Source of the DNA: Plasmodium malariae
Lineage: Eukaryota; Apicomplexa; Aconoidasida; Haemosporida; Plasmodiidae
Assembly: GCF_900090045.1 (NCBI RefSeq)
Contig: NC_041782.1
Coordinates: 1,578,501 to 1,642,500 of the forward strand
Length of the DNA: 64,000 bases
Direction: 5' to 3'
Position numbers and translations under genes: made by a program. Shown here one piece after another: positions 47,899 through 56,890 of the stretch; positions within the stretch are counted from its first letter, which is position 1, and the number at the start of each line of letters is the position of its first letter. The notes below the pieces were generated by a model that saw only the letters and a list, made by a program, of their open reading frames with translations, ran no database searches and was not told the origin of the DNA.

Positions 47899-49689
47899 TG
47901 TACATACGTATATATGCATGTAATTACATTTGCACATTGAGGATATACCCCATGAAACAAAAGTTTTCTTTGAAGTTTTACCGATTCAATTATGTTATGA
48001 AGGAGGGTAAGATCAACAATATATTTCTTTGTTATCGAATTGGAGTCGTTACTAAGGGCCGAAAAAGTAAAGATATTTTTTCTGGAAATGACTTCCTCAT
48101 CTTTCACTTTTAGAGCACCTGCACAGGCAATGTTAAAAATTAAAAAAATGGTAAAAAATGGTAAAAAATGGTAAAAAAAAAAAAAAAAAAAAAAAAAACT
48201 GTAAAACGTAAAAAACAAGACATCAAAATATAGCGTATGAAAAATACGAATTACATGAACGTTCATGCTAAATGGCAAAAAAAAAAAAAAAATAAATAAA
48301 AAATAATAATAATAAAAATAAATAAACAGAACAAAAGTAAATAAAAATTACAATACAAATTAAAGTAAAAAGCGATGCAAAAGTTGATGCAAAAATGAAT
48401 ATACTAATTAACGTATTAATTGATACAAAAGTGATAACCTGGTGAACTCCATCTGTGTGAAAATTTTATGTTCAGAAAAATATATTCTGGTGACTGGGCC
48501 CATTGAAAAGATGCATTCACTCTGTTAATACAGCAAGAACAGCAAGAACAACAAGAATAACAAGAATAACAAGAATAACAAGAATAACAAGAATAACACG
48601 AATAACAAGAATAACGCGAATAACAAGAATAACACGAATGATAAGAATAACACAAATGATAAGAATAACAACGACAACAAATTTTTAACCAAATAAAATA
48701 TACGTTTTACTATATGACTATGTCATATTTTATTATCATTTCTTTAATATTTAACGTGTCTATTTTTTTAATGGAGTAGGAAACCGTTAATAGTTGATCT
48801 AGTTTCTGTTTCATTGAATTTACTGCAGTTTTAACATCATTGCTGAAATCCTTTTCTTCATAAAAAAAGAAAAAAAAAAAAAAAAAAAATTGAATTTTAT
48901 TTTTATAAAATACGTATGTTACTGTTTAGATATGGATATGTTCAACATGACAATATGATTGATAATTTCTCTTCAGTGAACATAATGCTCACCATTTGCA
49001 ACAGTCTTGATGACTGCACGTGCACACTTATGCGCGCATATGGGTATATGTGTATGTACATATATACGTATTTAGGTACGTGCGTATTTACATATATATA
49101 TATTTACATATATATATGTATATATGCATGTATGTATGTATTCAATAATGTGCGCGCGTAAGTATGTACTATTGTATGTTTGCACATGCAGTCATATATG
49201 TGTGCCAAGTGATATATAACATTTTTCTCTATTCTCTATATTCGTCTTTTTTTTCATCTTTTTTCTAAATATTATATGAACCTTGTTTTATAGACTCGTT
49301 TATTAAATAATCTGTAATGTTAAACCAACACTTTTCTATCCCATCAACTATATCCCTTAAAAATGGAAAGCAAAAAAGGTCAAATGAATACATACGCGCA
49401 GCAGTACGTACGTATAAACAATATACATATATGTAATAAATATGTTAGTGTTACATATATACATATGCAACAGATATGCTTGTGCTACGCATAGATATAC
49501 ACATTTGCACATGAGTATATTTTTCATTTCCTTGTATACGAAGCTATTGCATTTTTACCCCTTGGTTACAAGGTAGTCCTTATGAGATTCGAAAAAGGCT
49601 GCTGCTAGTTGTTCATTCTGAAAATTTAATTTTGATAAGACAACATTACACAGAATAAAAACATGAATAACAAAAAAACATAAAAACAT
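46898..49689 (-). CDS. Secreted/ER CS-domain (p23-like) protein, seven exons
   Basis: Exons on the complement: 49559-49689, 49282-49355, 48756-48855, 48439-48521, 47982-48118, 47642-47778 and 46898-47270. Together they make 1035 bases, 344 residues, with all six junctions in phase. Residues 1-19 are a signal peptide (MFLCFFVIHVFILCNVVLS). A helical segment follows (about 20-105, with FESHKDYLVTKG and NSMKQKLDQLL). A CS domain follows at about 105-220: FQWAQSPEYIFLNIKFSHRW, then NIFTFSAL, YNFASVGKVVFTLKK, EIWDRLLLSKEKNPNMQVWW. This is the beta-sandwich pattern of p23/NudC co-chaperones. The rest is a highly charged Lys/Glu then Asn/Ser tail ending NYEEL. A CS domain behind a signal peptide implies a lumenal chaperone-like role (inference). 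The acceptor of exon 6 (ATGGAAG) is the weakest. Introns 3 and 6 contain minisatellites. Confidence 0.8.
47391..47590. repeat. 24-bp minisatellite inside intron 6 of the CS-domain gene
   Basis: About eight tandem copies of CGTTATATTTTCATTTTATCGTTT, nearly identical, lying wholly within the 371-base intron 47271-47641. The unit is a multiple of three, so long plus-strand ORFs (Phe/Ile/Tyr repeats) appear here; these are not genes. Confidence 0.9.
48533..48670. repeat. 9-bp minisatellite inside intron 3 of the CS-domain gene
   Basis: Fifteen or so units of CAAGAATAA and close variants (ACGCGAATA, ACGAATGAT) in the 234-base intron 48522-48755. They start a few bases from the acceptor, so the repeat occupies the place of the usual polypyrimidine tract (on the sense strand it reads TTATTCTTG). 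Confidence 0.85.
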
Positions 49690-50482
49690 TTTCTTCCAAA
49701 GAAAATTAAATAGTTAAAAATTTTATAATAATGTTAATGAGATGTTTTGGAAGAGTGAAAAAATATACTTGAAAAATGAAAAATGAAAAAAAAAAAAAAA
49801 AAAAAAAAAATGCAATAAAGTACGGTACAGTATAATATATCTTTCACATTTACTCAAATACTTCTAAAGTGTAGCTAAAATTGATTTTTTTTTTTTTTTT
49901 TTTTTTGTTAATGTTTCTTGTGTATCAAGAGAATATGTACGTATTCAATCGTACGTTGTGCCATATATTTTCTTTTTGCATTTTCGTTAATGAAAAGGGC
50001 GAAGAAGTATCTATACATATATACATGGAGTATGGATTAATGACCTTTATTTTAATTTTATTTTATTTTATTTAATTTTATTTAATTTTATTTAATTTTT
50101 TTTAATAAATGTTCGTACGCAAACAGGAAGTAAAAAAAAAAAAAAAAGGAAAAAACATACACATTATTAGGCTTAAAAAAGGGAGTAAATTAAGTGTAAA
50201 ATGTATATCTGAGTATCTATGAAACAATAATACATGAGCACAAAAGAATGCATAAACAAATATATATATATATATACATACATATATATACATATATATT
50301 TGTATATAAGTATGTATGTATGTATGTATGTTTATACATACCAATGACAGCACAAAACTGTGAAATGCCTTAAAATGAACCTTGAAATTTTGCTTTCATT
50401 TGGTTGTATATAGCCGTATTCGTTTTTTTGCTATTTTGTTATATGACTATTTATTTGATTATTCATTTGCCCATATACTTTA
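49690..50482. other. Intergenic spacer, no gene seen
   Basis: About 800 bases upstream of the CS-domain gene, with poly-A and poly-T runs, a TATTTTATTTAATT-type repeat at about 50050-50105 and TATG/TATA microsatellites at about 50255-50340. The plus-strand ORFs at 49881-50075 and 50382-50597 are Phe/Ile/Leu-rich and lack start or splice support. Confidence 0.45.
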
Positions 50483-52103
50483 CTACTTGTTTTTTTTGCT
50501 TTTTAATAATTTTGCCATTCGTGAATTTGTAAAAATTAATGAAGTAAAGCCCTTCGAATTCGTTTCATCTGTAGAGTTATTTATATTATACTTATGAAGA
50601 ACATGGAATAAGCCAGTTTCTTCGTTTTTTCGTTTCTTCGTTTTTTCGATTTTTTTTTCCTTTTCTTTTTTGTTTTCTTTCTTTCTTTCTTTCTTTCGTT
50701 CTTTCTTTTTTTTTTTTTTTTTGTGGGCTTGTATGTGTATCATCTACATATTTTTATTTTTTATTTTATCTGTTTATTCTTTCGCATATCACTCTGTAAA
50801 AGTCTTACGTATGCATTTCATGGTTATGAGGAATGCAGACAAAGATAGAATAATTTGTTTTTCATTTGTTTTTTATTCCTTTTTCTTTTTTAAAAGTCTA
50901 CAATTTGAAAAACACAAGAACACACAGCAAGTGATGTAAATATGCGAATATATCCAAACACACTAACACACACTTACATAAATACATATACATGAACATA
51001 CATATATACGTTCGTATGTGTAAGGGAACAATTTTCTTTATGCGCACATGTAGAAATGTAAAATGCATTGGTTGCAAATTATTGAATGATGTATAAATTT
51101 TTTTTTTTTTCTATTTTATATCTTTACTTTTACTTTTACTTTTACTTTTATTTTTATTTTATTTTTATTTTGTTTTTATTTTATTTTTATTTTATTTTTA
51201 TTTTTATTTTATTTTTATTTTATTTTTGTTTTATTTTTATTTTATTTTATTTTTATTTTATTTATTTTTGTTTTTTTTGTTGATTAACAGGGGTAAAAAA
51301 TAAAAAATTAAGTTCGTTGTGTAGTTCGAAGTTGCTCATGATTTTTCTGCAAATTTGCAACTGCGTTATTATAAAAAAGATAAAGATGATTTATATAAAT
51401 ATATACATACGTACGTATATATATACATATATATATTTAAGTACATACGTTTGTATGTTCGTATGATTGTACGCATGTGTGTATATTTGTATATTTGAAA
51501 GAATTAATAAAAAATTATGTTAATTTTTGTAGATACATGTTGTAATGAAGGGCGAACAAAAAAATGGAAAATTCTATATATATATATATATACATACATA
51601 TATACGTACATACATACATACGTACGTACATATATATACATATATGTATACGTTATATATATAATATAAAACAAAAAAAAATAGCGTAGCTGGATAAGAC
51701 GTTGGAAAGATTTACATTAATCTTTGTAAAGAACAGTGCACATAAATTTTTTATTCTGATTTAACGCTGTATACAATTAAAAAAGAAAAGAAAAGAAAAG
51801 AAGAAATACTCAAAGTTGTAAGTTGTCCTGCTAACCCTTTACAGAACAACAGTAAAAACAAAAAAACAAAAAAAAAAAAAAGGCATATGCTTGTTCCATA
51901 AGGCTCTGTACTAAACGTAATTGACTTTTGTGTACTCTTTTCAAAAAAAAATAAAAATTAAAATAAGTATAAGAAGAATTAGAATAAGAATAAGAATAAG
52001 AATAAGAAGAAAAGAAAAATAAAAAAAATAACAATAACAGTAACAATAACAATAACAGTAACAATAACAATAACAATAACTTTCGAACATCCTCTTCAAT
52101 TTG

Positions 52104-52134
<31 letters not shown>

Positions 52135-52404
52135 AAGGATGGATGGCAAGAAGGGGGAAAAAGGAAAATGTAAGCTTAACGAAACAAGTCTCTTATATTT
52201 TTGCATATACGTGCATATATACACATAAGCACATACACATACACATGCACATACACATACACATACACATGCACATACACATGCACATACACATACACAT
52301 ACACATGTACTGTGTAAATATTATGTGCGCTATTTTTCCTATTTTCCCCTTTTCTAGTTTCCCGTTATTATGAAATAAAAAATTTCCATGTACTCGTCAT
52401 ACAT
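50483..52404 (-). CDS. Tentative multi-exon gene, small basic protein
   Basis: A chain of short minus-strand exons can be joined in phase: 52394-52404, 52081-52103, 51917-51934, 51810-51827, 51742-51766, 51289-51346 and 50483-50743, about 137 residues. Best-supported parts are the exon reading IMSNFELHNELNFLFFTP (acceptor TTTGCAG, donor CCT|GTTAAT) and the last exon, whose end (ETGLFHVLHKYNI ... FTNSRMAKLLKSKK) has coding character after a Lys/Glu-rich stretch. The exon at 52081-52103 follows a clean poly-T acceptor but can be read in two frames. The 43-base intron at 51767-51809 is suspiciously short, so the inner joins are uncertain. No domain is recognised. Confidence 0.38.
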
Positions 52405-52628
52405 GTTTGATAATTTTGAAAAAAAAAAAAAGAAAAAAAAAGAGCAAATATAAGGTGCAAAGCAAGGTAGAGTAATAGCTCAACCGTGCACCGATGTATA
52501 CAGGTATAAATGTACAGAAAGGCAAATACAGCACTAGTACAAATGTGTACATCGTATATGTATGTAAGCGCAAGTGCTCAGACACGTAAAGCCGCCGATA
52601 TATGTAACAGTACGATTAACGCTTCAAC

Positions 52629-55600
52629 ATGCTGGAACTTAAGAGAAAAATTGGAAGGGGATTGTACTACAATATGGTTATTCCGAAAAATTGGAAAAAA
52701 ATAGTCTTCATGTTAGTGGTGGTACCCCCTACATATTATGCGTACAACAAACGAAATAGCAAGAATGAGTTCGAGACAATAAGAAATAATGACGATATAG
52801 AAAAAATAAAAATAATGAATATTAACAACATGTTCTCATATATTCCTTTACTTATGCTTACCATTTATGATAAGTATATATATAAAAATAAAATAATGAA
52901 AAAGATTTATTTTAAATATAGAACAACAAAATGTAGTCAAGATAGTTGTAATGTTATTATAAACATGTTAAGAGGGAGTGAAACTAATTTAAAGTATGAT
53001 TTTATTTCAAATGAAAAAAATTTATTTAATAAATTATATGTTTATGAGATGATATTAGAAAAAAGCATTAAGTTTGCCATCCTCTCTCCTCAATTAAGTG
53101 TCTATATACTTCAGCATTTGTCCGAATACCTTGTTAATATGAACACAAAACTGTTTAATGAAAGGGATTTTACCCCACAACATAAACAAAGGGAAAAAAC
53201 AAATAAAAGAATGCTCTTTTTATACTTGTTCAGATTGGTTAGAGGCATTCCGGGGGAAAGAAGTAGTCATAAGGGAGCGAGTAGTCATAGGAAGGATAAG
53301 AACAGCACTCACAATAGGGAAATGCATATATATAACACGGATAACATTTATGAAAGGTACAGTATACATAAATTTCAACAAATGAACAGGAAAAAAGTTA
53401 GGGGCGAAAAAGTGCGTAATGGAGGAGACCGTAACAATGAGGAGGACCAGGTGAGCTTGAACTTTTTGTACCTGCTCAACCAAGCATATGATAATGTTAA
53501 CAGGGTTTGTCTAAATACCAACACGAACATTTACGTTAATTTTTATATGATTAACATTTTAAAATATATCTGTTACAGAAATTATCGAAACGTGCTTACG
53601 AATGATATACATTTTGAAGAGTTATGCAGAAGAAACTCGAAAAAAAGTTTGATTGAGCATATTTATTTTTATTTCTTTAACAGAAAAAATGAGTATAAAA
53701 AGGACAGAGAAGATTTAAATGAAAAAATCCTTTTTTATCATAATCCTTATGTTACTACTATTCCTATAGAATACAACAACATTTCGAATGGTATTGATTA
53801 TAGTGGGAGTAGCAACGAAAGACGTGTAACATGTAGTAACTCAGAGAAGGGGAGTGGAACCTCCACGGAAGTAGAAATAATAAACAGTTCATTTTTTAAG
53901 TGGAATCCATTCACTAGTTTGAATATGAAGAGGAAAGTGCAAATTGACAGCATGCCGGAAGAAGCGAACATGAACAAAAGTAGTGTTAGTAAGTCTTTTC
54001 CCTGTGATGGTAGGACGACAGAAAAGGCGGGTGGCTGGTGGGGCAACGGAAGACGCCAGTGGGACTTAGGAATGAGTAGTAATAGTTTCGAAAGAGGAAG
54101 AAAAAATAAAATGCAAACAGATGAAGAAGTGGAAGTAGAAGCAATGGAAGTAGAAGCAATGGAAGTAGAAGCAATGGAAGTAGAAGCAATGGAAGAAGAA
54201 GCAATGGAAGAAGAAGCAATGGAAGAAGAAGCAATGGAAGAAGAAGCAATGGAAGAAGAAGCAATGGAAGAAGAAGAAGTTAACGTGGTGGAAAACATGC
54301 AGAAAAAGCTACTGAAAGATCGAAAGAGAATTTACGAGATTAAACTCATGAACGATTTGTACCTAGTACTGTTCCTAAGGCTACTATTCGAATGCTCTGT
54401 AAAAATGTTGAGTATTAAAAAGAATTTATATCTGCTGGAAAAGAAAAAGCAGTTTGATAGAGAAAATCGAATAATATATATGAACACGGCAGATGCGATA
54501 AACAACTTGAAGGGAAATTATTTAAAAAGAATGCGCATGACAGAGGGCAAAAGGAGGCACAGCCTTTTCTTTCGCCCCTACGGAAGATCAAAATGGGGAT
54601 GTATTAGCGATATTAGCGTTAGCGGTGGTGGTAGAAGTAGTAGCGGTGGTGGTAGAAGTAGTAGCGGTGGTGGTAGAAGTAGTAGCGGGGGTGGTAGTAG
54701 TGACAGTGGAACGGCCTGCTTAACTGCAAAAGATGCATTCGTATTTTTGAAATATGTGAAGAAGGGTAATGGTACATGCGAAATGATGAAGTGCTCAGCA
54801 AATGGCAGTGATGCTTATTCTGCTCTGTTTTACCCGAATGAAGAGGATTTCAAAAAAGGAATAGAAACGAGGGGTACAATAGGTAGACCCTATATGAGTG
54901 TTAGTAGCGAAGGAAAGATTAAATTCCTTCTCTCGTCGTATGTACATAAATTATTAAGGAAAAAAAATGAATGGATTAATATGTTCATTTCAGAATGGAA
55001 AAGAATACTTGATAAACATATACAAAAAGTACATAGTTATGTAGATGATAAGGTACACAAAATAAAAAAAAAAATTAATTATTTAATCTTTAATATGGAT
55101 GAGGCTTTAATAAATGTATACCATAACATAATTCATGAAAAGAATATAAATAAAATCAAAATACACTTGAACAATTGTAAAGAAAAAGATATTGATCTAA
55201 AAAAATTTGAAGACATATACTCATCCATGGTTACTAACTTGAATAACATTCTTTCATTTGTCTATGCATGTGATCATCAGAAAGGGGCTTACAAAATTTT
55301 AAATCTATATCAAAATAATATATTCTATGAATACAATTACTTGAATGAATACCAGAACAGCTTTTATAAAAACCACGTAAAGAAATACTTGTGCTACTTT
55401 GAAGATAATTTTTTATTCCATTTGTATGGAAGTGGAGTTGGGAATAACGTGGAAGACACACCAGGGATTACCACTGCACTTGCTGCTACACCAGATGGGA
55501 ACGTTCTCCCAGGGTTCAGCACGAACGATCGAAGTAGCTACAAAAACATAGAGCATGTTTTCCACTACTGCAAGAATGACATACACCTGTTGCTGTTTCT

Positions 55601-55958
55601 ATACTGCCAACGTATTAGAAATTGCTTTTACATATTTACATATATATATAAAAAATACAATTTAAAAAAAAATTATGGTTTGAAGTATATGTTTTATAAA
55701 CTACATTTTTTTATTTTATCGAATAAAAGGTCTTCGATCTTTTTGGGAGATTTCCCATATCTTGTTTCTAATAACAATCTTTTTACAGCCTTTTCTTTTT
55801 TTTATTTTTTATGTTCATATGTATATTTCTTATGTTTCCTAGTTCATCAAACCACTACTTTTTATCCTTGCATCAATTACTTTAACGTATTTGCTCAACG
55901 GGGTATGTATATCTACCTGTACAAATTATGCAGCAACGTTAGGAACCTCCACAGTTAA
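52629..55958 (+). CDS. Conserved membrane protein of unknown function with E-A-M repeats
   Basis: A single exon of 1109 codons. Residues about 24-40 (KIVFMLVVVPPTYYAY) form a membrane segment or uncleaved anchor after a basic start (ELKRKIGRGLYYN). More hydrophobic segments occur near 68-82 (FSYIPLLMLTIYDKYIY) and close to the C-terminus (about 1050-1085, FTAFSFFYFLCSYVYFLCFLV). Between them are Leu/Ile/Asn-rich helical regions interrupted by charged inserts. Two in-frame tandem repeats stand out: E-V/E-E-A-M at about 498-550 (15-base unit) and R-S-S-S-G-G-G at about 667-693. The upstream 50 bases also keep an open frame in another register, but the ATG at 52629 gives the whole long frame. 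No catalytic domain is recognised. Two or more membrane spans with a large loop are inferred. Confidence 0.8.
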   Translation: MLELKRKIGRGLYYNMVIPKNWKKIVFMLVVVPPTYYAYNKRNSKNEFETIRNNDDIEKIKIMNINNMFSYIPLLMLTIYDKYIYKNKIMKKIYFKYRTTKCSQDSCNVIINMLRGSETNLKYDFISNEKNLFNKLYVYEMILEKSIKFAILSPQLSVYILQHLSEYLVNMNTKLFNERDFTPQHKQREKTNKRMLFLYLFRLVRGIPGERSSHKGASSHRKDKNSTHNREMHIYNTDNIYERYSIHKFQQMNRKKVRGEKVRNGGDRNNEEDQVSLNFLYLLNQAYDNVNRVCLNTNTNIYVNFYMINILKYICYRNYRNVLTNDIHFEELCRRNSKKSLIEHIYFYFFNRKNEYKKDREDLNEKILFYHNPYVTTIPIEYNNISNGIDYSGSSNERRVTCSNSEKGSGTSTEVEIINSSFFKWNPFTSLNMKRKVQIDSMPEEANMNKSSVSKSFPCDGRTTEKAGGWWGNGRRQWDLGMSSNSFERGRKNKMQTDEEVEVEAMEVEAMEVEAMEVEAMEEEAMEEEAMEEEAMEEEAMEEEAMEEEEVNVVENMQKKLLKDRKRIYEIKLMNDLYLVLFLRLLFECSVKMLSIKKNLYLLEKKKQFDRENRIIYMNTADAINNLKGNYLKRMRMTEGKRRHSLFFRPYGRSKWGCISDISVSGGGRSSSGGGRSSSGGGRSSSGGGSSDSGTACLTAKDAFVFLKYVKKGNGTCEMMKCSANGSDAYSALFYPNEEDFKKGIETRGTIGRPYMSVSSEGKIKFLLSSYVHKLLRKKNEWINMFISEWKRILDKHIQKVHSYVDDKVHKIKKKINYLIFNMDEALINVYHNIIHEKNINKIKIHLNNCKEKDIDLKKFEDIYSSMVTNLNNILSFVYACDHQKGAYKILNLYQNNIFYEYNYLNEYQNSFYKNHVKKYLCYFEDNFLFHLYGSGVGNNVEDTPGITTALAATPDGNVLPGFSTNDRSSYKNIEHVFHYCKNDIHLLLFLYCQRIRNCFYIFTYIYKKYNLKKNYGLKYMFYKLHFFILSNKRSSIFLGDFPYLVSNNNLFTAFSFFYFLCSYVYFLCFLVHQTTTFYPCINYFNVFAQRGMYIYLYKLCSNVRNLHS
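54127..54280 (+). repeat. 15-bp coding minisatellite, two sequence types
   Basis: About ten units of GAAGTAGAAGCAATG, then GAAGAAGAAGCAATG, encoding E-V-E-A-M and E-E-E-A-M. The first block has Val at position 2 in each copy and the second has Glu in each copy. Within a block the units are identical, suggesting recent expansion. Confidence 0.9.
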
Positions 55959-56890
55959 GCACTAGCGCACACATGCACGGTGAATGAACGGAAATACACG
56001 CGAGTATAAGCGAGTAGAAGTGAGTAGAAGCGAGTAGAAGCTAGTAGAAGTGAGTAGAAGCGAGTAGAAGCTAGTAGAAGTGAGTAGAATCGAGTAGAAG
56101 CTAGTATAAGTGAGTAGAAGCGAGTAGAAGCTAGTAGAAGTGAGTAGAAGCGAGTAGAAGCTAGTAGAAGTGAGTAGAATCGAGTAGAAGCTAGTATAAG
56201 TGAGTAGAAGCGAATAGGTGCGACTCAGATTTGTATCGTATCGCATCTTGCTTGCTGCGAAGGGGGATGGCACAAAATAAAATAAATCGAAACAAATTAA
56301 AATATAATAAAATGAAAAATATTAAAATAAAAAATAATATAACGAAACAAATTAAAGTGCAATAAAAAGAAATGGAAACTAGTCGATGCACTTCGAACCA
56401 TAGCCGAGTCAAACTTTCGCGTTACATTGCGGGCATGCTTCTAACTTCTCGGGTATGTCCTTATCACCTATAAATAGAGTTAAAGGTGTACATATATATA
56501 TATATATATACACATGAGATAACTTCTAAACGTGTTTAACTAGACTAAAAATAAAATGTGGGTATATAATAATGCTTCCTACTTGTATTGAAAATGTGGT
56601 AATTACAATTGGCGCACTTGAATTTAAAATGCTTCTCTACAGGGGAAAAAAAAAAAAAAAAAAAAAAGGAGTCTAACTATGCATACGTGCAGTATGCGAA
56701 GACTACTCTACAACTCTATAATATAAAAATGCAAGTTATGGGGAAAAAAAAAGAAAAAATTGGGCGCAAAAATAGGCATTACACAACAAATGTAGTGTGC
56801 TCCCCCGTACGTGCAGTAATGCGTACCCATACACTTGTTTACATAACCATGCATATATATACACATGTACACGCGTATGTACGCACGCAT
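55959..56890. other. Convergent spacer with a 10-bp repeat
   Basis: About 930 bases between the 3' ends of two genes, containing the GAGTAGAAGC array (about 56001-56212), A-rich AATAAAA-type sequence (56270-56340), a short (TA)n and poly-A. The overlapping ORFs here are readings of these repeats. Confidence 0.5.
56001..56212. repeat. 10-bp minisatellite with 30-bp higher order
   Basis: About twenty units of GAGTAGAAGC, TAGTAGAAGT and GAGTAGAAGT. They recur as triplets (roughly -AGC GAGTAGAAGC TAGTAGAAGT GAGTAGAAGC-), so a 30-base higher-order period is visible, with a longer recurrence around the variant GAGTAGAATC. It begins about 45 bases after the stop of the membrane-protein gene, in its likely 3' UTR. 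Confidence 0.85.

Noticed and set aside
50585..50939. Alternative last exon (complement, TFKKEKGIKNK then TGA at about 50862) for the tentative gene at 50483-52404
   Set aside because: It also joins in phase, but it is very short and Lys-only in character. The exon at 50483-50743 has a better coding end. This remains unresolved without transcript data.
53798..54298. 166- and 92-codon minus-strand ORFs (Ala-Ser-Ser-Ser-Ile and Leu-Leu-Pro repeats)
   Set aside because: They are antisense of the 15-bp coding repeat of the membrane protein gene.
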